From Micromonospora sp. WMMD1082 (GTDB lineage Bacteria > Actinomycetota > Actinomycetes > Mycobacteriales > Micromonosporaceae): a stretch of DNA of 64,000 nucleotides. The number at the start of each line of letters is the position of its first letter. Position 1 is the first letter of the stretch. This document shows positions 1 to 8,534 of the stretch, one piece after another. The position numbers and the translations under genes were made by a program. Location of the stretch: assembly GCF_029626175.1 (NCBI RefSeq), contig NZ_JARUBM010000002.1, positions 3,241,001 to 3,305,000 on the forward strand. Reading direction: 5' to 3'. The notes under the pieces were generated by a model that was not told the DNA's origin, ran no database searches, and was given only the letters and a program-made list of their open reading frames with translations.

Positions 1-1
1 G

Positions 2-130
2 GCCGGCATGTTCGAGGCCGTGGTGATCATGGTGAGGCACGCGTCCGCGAAGCACGGGGACAACACCGTCGGCGCGCTCTGCGTCGACCTCGGGCAGATG
101 ACAGTGGCCGTGGGCGAGTATCTATCCTGA
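2..130 (+). CDS. C-terminal end of an unidentified protein
   Basis: An open frame enters from before the window and stops with TGA at 128-130. The visible 42 residues (ending VAVGEYLS) contain no motif I can assign. The frame is clean and of ordinary high-GC codon use, so it is probably the tail of a real gene. It converges on the decayed minus-strand regulator that follows. Family and function are unknown. Confidence 0.45.
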   Translation, partial: AGMFEAVVIMVRHASAKHGDNTVGALCVDLGQMTVAVGEYLS

Positions 131-399
131 ACAGTCCTGGCGCCCCGCGCGGCCGACCGGCCGGCTACCTGCCGGAGACCTCCCGGCCGCACCCGCCGCA
201 CGTAGGACGGAACTGAGGCGGCCCACTGTCTTCAGCCGTGAACCGTCGGCCAGACGCGTGCTCGCTGGGCACCCGGACGGTGTCCATGATCGACCCTCCA
301 CCTCGACGCGTCGCCCGGAGCGTCCGGCACACCCGCCCGCGTTGCCGAACGCCGGCACGTCGGCTGCCGAAAGTCGACCCTCGCCGTCGATTCCGGCGA

Positions 400-1236
400 T
401 CCCGATTCGACTGGTGTCCGCGCTGATGACATCCGCTGCGGCTCGCTCTAGCAGCCTTCGTCCCCGCTCGGGCTGGGCATTGTGGAAGAAAAGCTCTCCA
501 CGTACATACTGGGACGTCGCGATGATCGCAGGGGCGCCGGTTGCGTGGGCTGTGCTGGTCATCATGGTGAATGATTGCGCGCCGAGATGTCGTGGTAGCC
601 GAACTTGTCGGCGAGCGCGTCTGCCGCCCGGTACACCTGAGTCAATAGCGCCGCGGCGTGTATGCGTCGCGCTCCGATCCATACGAGCTGGGCGCGGTGC
701 AGTTCATCGAGCAGGGCGGGAACGACGGCCGCTATCTGGTGGTAGTGCGAGGTCAGACGTAGTCGTACCACGCTATCCACGGCGGCGCCCAGGTCAGCTT
801 CGGTACGGATCGGGCCATCCGGAGGAACGTCGAACGCGTCGAGGCAGGCACGCAGCGCGGACAAGTCGAGGCCAGCGGCGGGGCCGCGTGCCACGCTCCG
901 TGGACCTGGCACAGTGCCACCCGAATCAGTGCGTCGCGGGTTGTAGAGGCCGAGGTCGGTGTCGTCGGCGGCGTTCAGGACGTGTCGTAGGGCGGCGCGG
1001 CGCTCGGGGCTGGGCCAGCGGTGTTCGCCGCGTTCCAGCTTGCCGATCCATCGGCGGTCGACGTAGAGGGCATCGAGCTTCCGGCGGGGATGGAGCTGGT
1101 GGAGCGCATCGTTGACGGCGTCGGCCAGTTCGGCCCGGGACATGCACTGTCCGGCCCGCCGCGGCGATGGGATCCGTGTACGTGCCGCGGCGACCAGCAC
1201 GTTCGGGATGATCACCGTCTCGGGGTGGCGAGGCAC
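400..1236 (-). pseudogene. Broken Xre-module/TPR regulator (copy i of the family)
   Basis: The GTG start at 1236 lies six bases after a strong AAGGAGG. The first ~103 residues are the shared Xre-like module: MSRAELADAV near residue 32, KLERGEHRWPSPERR near 66-80, NPRRT at the end. A helical, TPR-like region follows. The frame breaks near 595, after a stretch reading ADKFGYHDISAR. It resumes in another minus-strand frame (MMTSTAHATG, then YVRGELFFHNAQPERGRRLL), as expected for the TPR part of these regulators, and loses similarity below about 424. The stretch 131-400 shows only scraps. At least one indel, probably more, inactivates the C-terminal half; the DNA-binding head could still be made as a 225-residue product. 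It follows the PP2C gene on the same strand. Confidence 0.7.
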
Positions 1237-1325
1237 CAACGCCCTCCTTACACGGAACTGCGCCCTGACGCGTGGGCCCCCAGCCTACGTGGCAGCGCCT
1301 TACCCATTGCGGACAACGCTCCCGC
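1237..1325 (-). promoter_or_regulatory. Conserved upstream region of regulator copy i
   Basis: These ~90 bases upstream of the GTG at 1236 are nearly identical to those upstream of copies ii (3165-3255) and iii (6799-6895). All three share the ribosome site (AAGGAGG on the minus strand), a TAGGCT hexamer (1282-1287) that could be a -10 box, and a GGCA-n6-TACC imperfect inverted repeat at 1291-1304. The region overlaps the 3' end of the PP2C gene. Promoter function is inferred from conservation only. Confidence 0.5.
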
Positions 1326-2178
1326 TTCGATTAAAAGTCTGCCGCACGTCCCCAGCCATGTGGGGGAAGTCGCAGTAGACGACCGTGGCGTCGTCGTGGA
1401 TTTTTCCCCGCGGCCACCGCATACCATGAGGGTCGCTGTTTTCGGCATCGCGAACCCGTCGGAGCAAGGCTGGGCCGCCGGAGTTGGCCACCAGATCTGC
1501 TATCTCGTGCCAGGTTAAAATACCGAACCTGTCTACGGGCCTGCTTGCGCCGTCGCTGAGCAGTAGGAGTGATTCGACTCGTTCCCTGTCGACTTCTCCA
1601 GTGAGTGCTTCAGATGCGGCCTGAGGGTCTGCGGCAGCGACCCAGAATCCGCCTGGACGGTTTCGGTGCGCACGAAGGGTCTCGACGTAAGCGCGACGGG
1701 CGTCATCGTGGGCGGGGGTCCCAGCGGGAATCGAATCCATGACGCGGCGGTGGAGGCGTCCGGTTTCCGCCTCCCGCCCATCACTGACGACGCGCTGCTT
1801 GCCCAGTTCGTTGATGACGAGCACCGAGTCCGCAAGCACTAGATACCGAAGGAGGGGTCCGCGGACATCGACCATAACTACCGTGGATGACGGCGTGCCC
1901 GGATGATTGACATCGCACGTCGTGTCGTGGGATGCGGAGACTAGGCCGATAACATCAGCCAAGATTTGCGCGAGGCTGAGCGCGGAGTCATGTGCCAGTC
2001 GCGCGAGAAGCTCGCTGCCAAGACGGCGTACATACCAGGTAACTCCATGGATGCAGCCACCATTATCGACCCCGGAAAGTCCTGCGCCGTCGAGTAAGAC
2101 GACAGCGTTCGCCGTCGCTGCGGCGAAATCCTCGTTGATATGGCCGAGGGCGGGTTCGGTTGTGATCGTTACGCGCAT
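1300..2178 (-). CDS. PP2C-type serine/threonine phosphatase-like protein
   Basis: A 292-residue protein with the acid-rich landmarks of PP2C (PPM) phosphatases in order. These are an N-terminal NED (GHINEDF), an LLDGAG metal-site segment, a TVVMVD strand, an LLLLSDGASR segment and a C-terminal DDATVVYCDF. PPM enzymes bind two metal ions through these aspartates and dephosphorylate Ser/Thr phosphoproteins in the cytoplasm. No membrane segment is seen. The ATG start overlaps the stop of upstream regulator copy ii by 10 bases (2169-2178), so the two are probably co-translated. A partnership in which the phosphatase is the output or antagonist of the regulator is inference. Confidence 0.75.
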   Translation of the reverse strand: MRVTITTEPALGHINEDFAAATANAVVLLDGAGLSGVDNGGCIHGVTWYVRRLGSELLARLAHDSALSLAQILADVIGLVSASHDTTCDVNHPGTPSSTVVMVDVRGPLLRYLVLADSVLVINELGKQRVVSDGREAETGRLHRRVMDSIPAGTPAHDDARRAYVETLRAHRNRPGGFWVAAADPQAASEALTGEVDRERVESLLLLSDGASRPVDRFGILTWHEIADLVANSGGPALLRRVRDAENSDPHGMRWPRGKIHDDATVVYCDFPHMAGDVRQTFNRSGSVVRNG

Positions 2179-3164
2179 GACGTTAAAACTCCCTCATGCC
2201 CGTACAGCGGGGTTATCCGCTCCACTTGCACCGGCTCTCCTGTGTATGGATCGAATTGAGTGCCCACGAGCATCGAGAAGCAGCGATCCCCGGCCTTCCG
2301 ACATAGCTCGTGAAGGGTGGTAGTTATGAATTGGACAACGCCGAGAGAACCCTGCGGGTGTACGCCGGTAAACATTATGAGTGTTCCTTTGCCGTCGAGG
2401 CGAGGAAGGCGACCGAAATAGGCAACGTCCCAATGGCGCTCTGGCCTCTCGTCCAAGCCTGAGCGGTAAACAAGACCAGTGCCTTTGTCGCGGAGCGTCC
2501 AAACACCGTCCGGCGCGAGCTCGAATCGCAGTAGTGGGTCCTGGTCAAGCACGGCGGCAGTTCGTCGAGAGAGCCTGGGCCCGCAGATGACGATTAGGTT
2601 TGGCCGATTGAGATCTATTTCGCCGCCAATCGGCACATTCTCGAATCGCGTGCCGAGGCCGAGCATCGTTGCGAACTCCCCGAGACGCTGAGCACCAACG
2701 ACATCCTCCAGCGCTACGACTGGCCGGGCGCGGATTGCCTCTTGCTTCAACGGGGTGACTACGGTGACCGAACCGTTGCCGAGGAAGGCCGAAGCTGCGT
2801 CGCCATCGATCCTGTCATCAGGTGCGGCCGAATCGCCGTAGGTTGCGACCTCAGTCGTGCGGCGTGGGTTGTAGAGGCCGAGGTCGGTGTCGTCGGCGGC
2901 GTTCAGGACGTGTCGTAGGGCGGCGCGGCGCTCGGGGCTGGGCCAGCGGTGTTCGCCGCGTTCCAGCTTGCCGATCCATCGGCGGTCGACGTAGAGGGCA
3001 TCGAGCTTCCGGCGGGGATGGAGCTGGTGGAGCGCATCGTTGACGGCGTCGGCCAGTTCGGCCCGGGACATGCACTGTCCGGCCCTCCGCGGCGATGGGA
3101 TCCGTGTACGTGCTGCGGTCACCAGCGTGTTCGGGATGATTGCCGTTTCGGGGTGGCGAGGCAC
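2169..3164 (-). CDS. Xre-module regulator with a distinct C-terminal domain (copy ii)
   Basis: A 331-residue protein; GTG start chosen from the AAGGAGG six bases upstream. Residues 1-103 are the family's shared Xre-like module, with the HTH around 32-81. After a short linker, residues ~150-330 form a globular alpha/beta-looking domain unlike TPR. It carries VGAQRLGEFATMLGL, NLIVICGPRLSR, an LRFELAPDGVWTL strand and a HPQGSLGVVQF segment. I recall similar C-terminal domains in actinobacterial regulators without an established function, possibly ligand or nucleotide sensing. It overlaps the PP2C gene downstream by 10 bases. Confidence 0.75.
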   Translation of the reverse strand: MPRHPETAIIPNTLVTAARTRIPSPRRAGQCMSRAELADAVNDALHQLHPRRKLDALYVDRRWIGKLERGEHRWPSPERRAALRHVLNAADDTDLGLYNPRRTTEVATYGDSAAPDDRIDGDAASAFLGNGSVTVVTPLKQEAIRARPVVALEDVVGAQRLGEFATMLGLGTRFENVPIGGEIDLNRPNLIVICGPRLSRRTAAVLDQDPLLRFELAPDGVWTLRDKGTGLVYRSGLDERPERHWDVAYFGRLPRLDGKGTLIMFTGVHPQGSLGVVQFITTTLHELCRKAGDRCFSMLVGTQFDPYTGEPVQVERITPLYGHEGVLTSCA

Positions 3165-3255
3165 CGACGCCCTCCTTACACGGTACTGCGACCTGCCATG
3201 CGGGCTCCCAGCCTACGGGGTAGTGCTACCTGGCGCGGACAACGCTTCCTGAGAC
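3165..3255 (-). promoter_or_regulatory. Conserved upstream region of regulator copy ii
   Basis: This is the second copy of the upstream block: AAGGAGG ribosome site, TAGGCT hexamer (3210-3215) and, two to three bases beyond, a palindrome GGTAG-TG-CTACC at 3219-3230. The position of the palindrome beside a putative -10 suits an operator, perhaps for autoregulation by the HTH protein; this is inference. Confidence 0.5.
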
Positions 3256-3648
3256 ACAGGGTCAGCTCCAGCCGGGTGACACCATGACCGTCCCGCCTAC
3301 CGTCGTGTCGACAGGTCGGCGCGGGCTAGGAGTCGGATCCGACCGGCAGCCGGAAGAAGATCCTTCAGATAAAGAGATCGTGTGACTCCCGGTGGTGTCC
3401 TGCTGAAGCAGGTTACGTAGCTCGCGCACTTCGCCTGCGGATGGGACTCGGCTCGTCAGTGCCGCGAGTAGTTTCTCGCGCTCGGGCGGTGATCAGGCCA
3501 GCGCGCAAGTGGTCGCTGAGGCTGGTCCCAGCTACCGTAAGTCCCTACACCGTTACTCGGAAATGCTCGCTTTGCATAGCCATACGACTGGTCGTTGGCC
3601 GAGACCCGAGGACGTAGCGCAGCAATGACGTGGCCGACCTCGGGATTG
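3256..3648. other. Intergenic stretch with a possible gene remnant
   Basis: No intact gene is visible. On the minus strand a short run around 3290-3540 reads like protein (SLSDHLRAGLITARARE, then a frame change and KLLAALTSRVPSAGEVREL), suggesting a decayed helical protein of unknown family. The rest is unremarkable. Confidence 0.3.
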
Positions 3649-4107
3649 TTAGCCGAAATGTAGCTGCGGCACGTCGTATAGATTCACGTTCGTTAGCCGA
3701 CGCATGGGTGGCGAATCGACCTCGATGATGAGCATCTCTGTGAGGAACTGGACAGTGGCGTCCAGGAGGTGGCTGGTATGGGCGACGGCGCTGTGTTCCT
3801 TGAGCCCGGCGGTGAGATGGATGTGCGGGAAAATTCTCTGGTTGGTGTCGTCCCACGCGATGGTGCCGCCACCGAGTGCTTCGACGTTGGTCAGGTCGAC
3901 GTGCGTCCACACGGGGGCGTCGGGGTTGCCTAGGCGCTGGCAGGTTCCGACGATCTTGGCTGCGGAGAGGCCAGCGATGAACATGGGGATGTAGCCCTGC
4001 TTGATGTCGTGGGCGCGGCAGGCGTCGGTGAGGGCGGTGAAGAAGTCGTCGCCGTGGTCGAAGACCACACCGATCATCCGTCCTGGTGTCAGGTCGTGGC
4101 TACGCAT
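3649..4107 (-). CDS. PPC-domain (DUF296) protein
   Basis: A 152-residue protein spanning a whole PPC/DUF296 domain. It begins MRSHDLTPGR, has the segment DFFTALTDACRAHDI and the PHIHLTAGL histidine-containing strand, and ends with VNLYDVPQLHF. PPC proteins form trimers. In plants the domain accompanies AT-hook DNA-binding proteins; the bacterial versions are stand-alone and their role is unclear. The ATG at 4107 overlaps the asparaginase stop by 8 bases, so the pair is translationally coupled. Upstream in the same transcript lies regulator copy iii. Confidence 0.85.
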   Translation of the reverse strand: MRSHDLTPGRMIGVVFDHGDDFFTALTDACRAHDIKQGYIPMFIAGLSAAKIVGTCQRLGNPDAPVWTHVDLTNVEALGGGTIAWDDTNQRIFPHIHLTAGLKEHSAVAHTSHLLDATVQFLTEMLIIEVDSPPMRRLTNVNLYDVPQLHFG

Positions 4108-5185
4108 GCGCGGTCTGGTGTCTCCGTTCGTCGCCGATCGGGGTCGGTGTCGGCCAGGGCCAGGAGGCAGGGCCATCGAGGTTGCCCGCAACGGCGAACG
4201 CGGGAGCGATGTCCTGTGGCTTGGTCTGCGCGGCGAGGAGCGCGCGGAGCAGGATGCGGGCTTTGTAGGGGTGCAGCCAGCCGGCGGGGATGAGCCCGCG
4301 GGTGAGGAGGTCGCGTTCGGAGCCGGGAAAGCCGTAGGTGCGGGTGAGCGTCGGGCCGGCCGGGGTGCGGGAGGCGAGGACAACGGGGATCCGTGCGGCA
4401 AGGGTGGTGAGGGGCTGGACGAGGGGTTCCGGTACGTGGCCGACGCCGAATCCGGCGACGACGAGGCCGTCGCAGTGGGGGCCGATGGTGTCGAGGAGGG
4501 TGGGGTCGTCGTCGAGGCTGACGGTGTGGAGGCCAACGCGTGCCTTTTCGTTCTGGCTCGGGGTGGGGATGGTGAGCCGGTGCGGCACGCGGGTCAGCAG
4601 CTGTACGGCGCCTTCCATGATGTAGCCGATGGGGCCCGTGTCCGGCGAGCGGAAGGTGGCGCCGTTGGTGGAGTGGGTCTTGGCGGCCCAGCGGGCGGCA
4701 TGGATCTCGTCAGCGAGGACGACGAGACAGCCTTGGTCGCGGGCGGCCGGGGAGGCAGCGGTCTGAATGGCGGCGAGGATGTTGGCGGGGCCGTCGGCGC
4801 CGGCCATGGTGGGGTTACGCATGGCGCCGGTGACGACTACGGGTTCGGGTCGCTGGTGGAGCAGGTCGAGTAGGTATGCGGTTTCCTCGATCGTGTCGGT
4901 GCCCTGGGCGACGACAACTCCGGTCGCGCCCTCGGCGAGTTCTCGCGTCGCCGCGCTGGCGAGCGCCGTAACGTCGGCGAACGTGAGGGACGCTCCAGGG
5001 CGGCGGCGGAAGTCCACCACCTCGATGTCGATTCCAGCCGAGGCCAGCCCTGGTACGGCGTCAACCAAGTCGTGTGCCGACAGGGTGGGACTGACGCCTT
5101 CGCCAGCGCCGCTGGTCATGGCGATCGTGCCGCCCAGGCCGAACACCACCACCCTCAGCGCAGGTGTTGTCGGAGTGGGGGACAC
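4100..5185 (-). CDS. L-asparaginase family amidohydrolase
   Basis: About 361 residues. The N-terminal GLGGTIAMT (Thr nucleophile loop) and the AQGTDTIEETA motif are the two signature segments of bacterial asparaginases, followed by VTGAMR and GADGPANI. The family hydrolyses L-asparagine to aspartate and ammonia in the cytoplasm; no signal peptide is seen, so this resembles the cytoplasmic type. The GTG start at 5185 is preceded by AAAGGA at eight bases, which I prefer to an ATG 25 codons upstream. It lies 47 bases after regulator copy iii and overlaps the PPC gene, suggesting a three-gene operon. Confidence 0.88.
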   Translation of the reverse strand: MSPTPTTPALRVVVFGLGGTIAMTSGAGEGVSPTLSAHDLVDAVPGLASAGIDIEVVDFRRRPGASLTFADVTALASAATRELAEGATGVVVAQGTDTIEETAYLLDLLHQRPEPVVVTGAMRNPTMAGADGPANILAAIQTAASPAARDQGCLVVLADEIHAARWAAKTHSTNGATFRSPDTGPIGYIMEGAVQLLTRVPHRLTIPTPSQNEKARVGLHTVSLDDDPTLLDTIGPHCDGLVVAGFGVGHVPEPLVQPLTTLAARIPVVLASRTPAGPTLTRTYGFPGSERDLLTRGLIPAGWLHPYKARILLRALLAAQTKPQDIAPAFAVAGNLDGPASWPWPTPTPIGDERRHQTAHA

Positions 5186-5232
5186 GGGCGGGTCCTTTCG
5201 GCGGTCGCGGCTCGTGGTCGGGCTGGAGCCTA

Positions 5233-6798
5233 TTACGGCAGGGTGCCGATGAAGCGGCATGCCTGGTCGACGCCGTCGAGGGAGAGGAGACGGCTGCGGG
5301 GCTCGGCGAGGCCGGCGAAGCCGTACTGGCCGAGGTCGGCGCAGCGGCTTTGCAGCCAGTGCCAGTCGAGGGCGAGGTAGTCGGCCAGGTGGCGGAGCCG
5401 TCCGGCGGGCGTGTCGTCGGCGGTCACGGAGTGGGCGTGCACGTCGCCGAGGGCGTCGCGGTAGGTGGCGATGGTGTTGCGGTGGTCGGTGACGTCGACA
5501 TGCCAGACGTCGTCGGCGCGAATCCAGGTGGCGATGACGGCGCGCTGGTTGTCCATGACGAGTCCGGGCAGCGTGGCGTACTTAGGGTCGTCCGTGACCG
5601 CAGTGCGGATGCCGAAAGATTCCATCAAGGCCAAGGCAAGTAGCAGCAGGATGCGTTCAGAGATGGATGACGCGGCGACTGTCTGCGAAGGAACGCAAAA
5701 CATCCTGGTCATCGGCTTCGTGATGCTGCGGAACCGATCGGCGGTCTCGCGCAGGTAGCGCAACTTGTGGCGAAACAGCAGCCAGGTGCTGGCTTCCTCC
5801 CCGCGTTGCTCGCGCGTCCAGTAGACGGGCACGCCGGATAGGACGTGGTAGTGGCGGCGGATGTGGTCGGCGCAGAATGCCGATCCGATCCACAGCTGTG
5901 AGACCGAATCCAAGTCTTCGGCGATGTCTTGGCTGGCCGCAGATCTAGCCATGTCCCGGTAGGGGGAGGCGGCGGCGCGGGCGGCGTCCAACCTTGCGTC
6001 GTCTAGAAGTAGCGACAGGTCGAGGTTCGCCACCGCCCACAGGACCGCGGCGGTGATCGCGTCGAGCTGGTACACGCGGGGGATGAGCAGCCGTGCGTCC
6101 CTACCGGCTTCAACCAGGTGCCGGTACGCCCGCCGTGAGTCCAGCGCGAAGACACCGACACGCTCGGGTCCGTCGACATACCCAAGAATGAGCCGCCGCT
6201 GAACCGATCGGCGCCATCTCTGTTCCATGTCGGCGAGGGCGATCGTGGCGAGGACACGGCCGTCATCGACCGCCGGGTACAACTCCACGTCGATCGCCGT
6301 ACCGGGAAAGTGCTGTCCTTGCGGGGCCGAGATCGTTCGGCACAAGGAAGGGTCACTGGTCAGCAACTGGCGTCCAGACGCCGAGATGCCGAGCTGCAGC
6401 AGGTCTCCGGCGGGAAGCAGGTTTGGCCCTAGCCCGTACCGAGGCGCTAGACCGTGATCATCGGAATCCAACCCCATGCCACCCGAATCAGTGCGTCGCG
6501 GGTTGTAGAGGCCGAGGTCGGTGTCGTCGGCGGCGTTCAGGACGTGTCGTAGGGCGGCGCGGCGCTCGGGGCTGGGCCAGCGGTGTTCGCCGCGTTCCAG
6601 CTTGCCGATCCATCGGCGGTCGACGTAGAGGGCATCGAGCTTCCGGCGGGGATGGAGCTGGTGGAGCGCATCGTTGACGGCGTCGGCCAGTTCGGCCCGG
6701 GACATGCACTGTCCGGCCCGCCGCGGCGATGGGATCCGTGTACGTGCCGCGGCGACCAGCACGTTCGGGATGATCACCGTCTCGGGGTGGCGAGGCAC
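5233..6798 (-). CDS. Xre-module regulator with a large unclassified C-terminal part (copy iii)
   Basis: A 521-residue protein with GTG start after AAGGAGG. The first 103 residues are nearly identical to copies i and ii. Residues ~105-521 form a different C-terminal part with no TPR pattern: a segment around VELYPAVDDGRVLATIALAD, then VGVFALDSRRAYRHL, and a C-terminal alpha/beta region (ERILLLLALALMESFGIRT, then DDVWHVDVTDH). Proteins of this layout occur in actinomycetes; the C-terminal function is unknown to me. The asparaginase and PPC genes follow directly on the same strand. Confidence 0.72.
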   Translation of the reverse strand: MPRHPETVIIPNVLVAAARTRIPSPRRAGQCMSRAELADAVNDALHQLHPRRKLDALYVDRRWIGKLERGEHRWPSPERRAALRHVLNAADDTDLGLYNPRRTDSGGMGLDSDDHGLAPRYGLGPNLLPAGDLLQLGISASGRQLLTSDPSLCRTISAPQGQHFPGTAIDVELYPAVDDGRVLATIALADMEQRWRRSVQRRLILGYVDGPERVGVFALDSRRAYRHLVEAGRDARLLIPRVYQLDAITAAVLWAVANLDLSLLLDDARLDAARAAASPYRDMARSAASQDIAEDLDSVSQLWIGSAFCADHIRRHYHVLSGVPVYWTREQRGEEASTWLLFRHKLRYLRETADRFRSITKPMTRMFCVPSQTVAASSISERILLLLALALMESFGIRTAVTDDPKYATLPGLVMDNQRAVIATWIRADDVWHVDVTDHRNTIATYRDALGDVHAHSVTADDTPAGRLRHLADYLALDWHWLQSRCADLGQYGFAGLAEPRSRLLSLDGVDQACRFIGTLP

Positions 6799-6895
6799 CA
6801 ACGCCCTCCTTACACGGAACTGCGCCCTGACGCGTGGGCACATCACAGCCTACGGGGTATTGCTTACCCAGCGCCGACAACGCTCCCGGCTGCGA
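6799..6895 (-). promoter_or_regulatory. Conserved upstream region of regulator copy iii
   Basis: The third copy of the upstream block. It has the same ribosome site, TAGGCT at 6847-6852, and an inverted repeat GGGTA-n5-TACCC at 6855-6869. The spacing between half-sites differs among the three copies (4, 5 and 6 bases between GGTA/GGCA and TACC), so a common operator is only a possibility. Confidence 0.5.
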
Positions 6896-6986
6896 GGAGC
6901 CGGTGTGCGCTGCCGACGTACTGCTGGGGTTGGCCCGCGGACCATTTCGGGCCCGTCGGGCCCGGTCGGGTCCACGTTCACGGCGG

Positions 6987-7304
6987 TTAGTTTGTCTCGG
7001 CCGTGCGTCGCGGGCTACTGAGGCCGAGTTCGATGTCGGTGGCGGCTCCTAAGACGTGTCGCAGGGCGGTGCGGAGCTCAGAGCCCGGCCACCGGTACTC
7101 GCCTCGTTCCAGCTTGTCGACCCATCGGTTATCGACGTACGGGACGTCGCCGGGGGCGTCCAGCTGGCGGAGGAAGAGGTTGACGGCATCGGCCAGTTCG
7201 GCCCGGGACATGTGGTTTCCCGGCCGTTGTGGCGAAGCCTGACGTTTCCGTGCCGCCGTGAGTGCAAAGTTCGACGTGATCGTCTGTTCGTGTTGATAAG
7301 ACAT
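6987..7304 (-). CDS. Stand-alone Xre module without sensor domain (copy iv)
   Basis: A 105-residue protein that is just the family's DNA-binding module: MSRAELADAVNLFLRQL, KLERGEYRWPGSELR, SSPRRTAETN, then stop. It is more divergent from copies i-iii than they are from each other. The ATG directly follows the RibD-like stop (TAGATG, no gap), so it depends on translation of that gene. It may be a natural single-domain regulator or a copy that lost its sensor part; the clean stop just after the module favours the first. Confidence 0.7.
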   Translation of the reverse strand: MSYQHEQTITSNFALTAARKRQASPQRPGNHMSRAELADAVNLFLRQLDAPGDVPYVDNRWVDKLERGEYRWPGSELRTALRHVLGAATDIELGLSSPRRTAETN

Positions 7305-8177
7305 CTACATCTCCTCTCGTTGGTGTTGCCGGAAATGAAGCGTCATCCAGTCCCATCCGGGCCATACGGCGACTAGCTCGAAACTAGCCGTCGCATCGGT
7401 CGGGACTCGGACGTTTCGTCGCACCGCAATGATGATCTCGTCGACGGCGTGCAAGTCGTCGCGAATCGCATCGGCGTATCCGTGTCCCGCAAGCAGAACG
7501 CTGCGGGCGCCTCCCGAATAGGCCGCTGTTAGCCACGGTACGAGGCCGGTGTCGAAATCGGCGTTCGCCGGAAGCCTAAAGTGGGCCGCCGAGTGCCCTC
7601 CGGGAATGCCCTCGTCCGGTACCTTGTTCACTGCGATCACGTCAGCGCTGGCGCGTAGGTAGCGTACGAGTTGTGCGGTCATGGCGTCGTCTTGGCCGTC
7701 ATCCAGGGCGTAGGCCCAGATCACGTATGGCCGACGGCGTAGCGTCGCAGTGAGCCAGGGCCCGAGAACTGCGAGCGTCTCGTCGCGTAGCACGTCGGTC
7801 TCGACATCGATGCCCGCTGCGGTGAGCATCGCGGCGCCCCCGTCACCTCGTGATGTCGGATCGATAAGGCTGATGACAACTCTGGTGATTTCGGCGTCGA
7901 TCAGGGCTTGTCGACAGGCCGGGGTAACGCCGACGTGGTTGCACGGCTCCAGGGTGACCACGGCAGTACCACCGCGTGCCGCCGGTCCTGCATCGGAGAG
8001 GGCACGCACCTCTGCGTGGGCTTCTCCTTTGCGGCGGTGGTAACCACGACCCACGATGGCTCCTCGGCTGTTCAAGACGACACAGCCGACGGGTGGATTT
8101 GGGCCTGTCGTTCCGAAGCCGCAGGCGGACAGCGCGATGGCATGTCGCATCGCGGTCAGCTCGACGTCTGACGCCAT
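7305..8177 (-). CDS. RibD-like cytidine/deoxycytidylate-type deaminase with degenerate second domain
   Basis: A 290-residue protein. Residues ~1-145 are a zinc-dependent deaminase domain: GPNPPVGCVV, then GEAHAEVRAL (His and catalytic Glu) and TLEPCNHVGVTPAC (two Cys ligands), as in RibD and related deaminases. The C-terminal half is in the place of the RibD reductase domain but shows no NADPH motif I recognise. The ATG overlaps by one base (TGATG) the stop of a decayed TPR-regulator tail, so an intact regulator once preceded it. Whether it makes riboflavin precursors is doubtful: no rib genes are near, and a nucleotide or modified-base substrate is as likely. Confidence 0.75.
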   Translation of the reverse strand: MASDVELTAMRHAIALSACGFGTTGPNPPVGCVVLNSRGAIVGRGYHRRKGEAHAEVRALSDAGPAARGGTAVVTLEPCNHVGVTPACRQALIDAEITRVVISLIDPTSRGDGGAAMLTAAGIDVETDVLRDETLAVLGPWLTATLRRRPYVIWAYALDDGQDDAMTAQLVRYLRASADVIAVNKVPDEGIPGGHSAAHFRLPANADFDTGLVPWLTAAYSGGARSVLLAGHGYADAIRDDLHAVDEIIIAVRRNVRVPTDATASFELVAVWPGWDWMTLHFRQHQREEM

Positions 8178-8425
8178 CAGGCAGCACCCCCCGAATAGCC
8201 TAGGCCCTCAAGGAAAGGTTGTACATCGGCGAGACCGCGATGAGCATCGACTGCTGCGCCGACCTGCACGAGCTGGTGTAGAACGCGTCGGCCCCTGTGC
8301 TGCGAGCAATCGGTAGCGCGGTGTGGGCAGTGGCGGCGGCCAGTTCAGGCTGCCCTGCGGCGACTTGAGTTGCGGCCCTACTCGCGCGAGTTCAAAGTCC
8401 TGGCGATGCAGCGTCGGTATCGACG
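8177..8425 (-). pseudogene. C-terminal remnant of a TPR-type regulator
   Basis: The minus strand reads AAGQPELAAATAHTALPIA and, after a one-base frame change, RRVLHQLVQVGAAVDAHRG followed by LADVQPFLEGLGYSGGAA and a stop at 8177-8179. This is the usual C-terminal end of actinobacterial Xre-TPR regulators. Only ~80 residues are left and the head is gone. Its stop overlaps the RibD-like start, preserving the ancestral coupling between regulator and enzyme. Confidence 0.65.
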
Positions 8426-8534
8426 CGCGCCGTCTACACACGAAGCTCCCGCCGAGCTGGAGCCACTCTACTGGCATGCGGTATCTGCGGCGGGGTTGAC
8501 CTGTAGCAGTCCGATGTCTTGGGCCCGGTGACAG

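Noticed and set aside
3649..4536. An extended N-terminus for the PPC protein (295 residues)
   Set aside because: The extra 143 residues overlap the asparaginase in another frame and are Ser/Pro/Ala shadow sequence; the ATG at 4107 with an 8-base overlap is the natural start.
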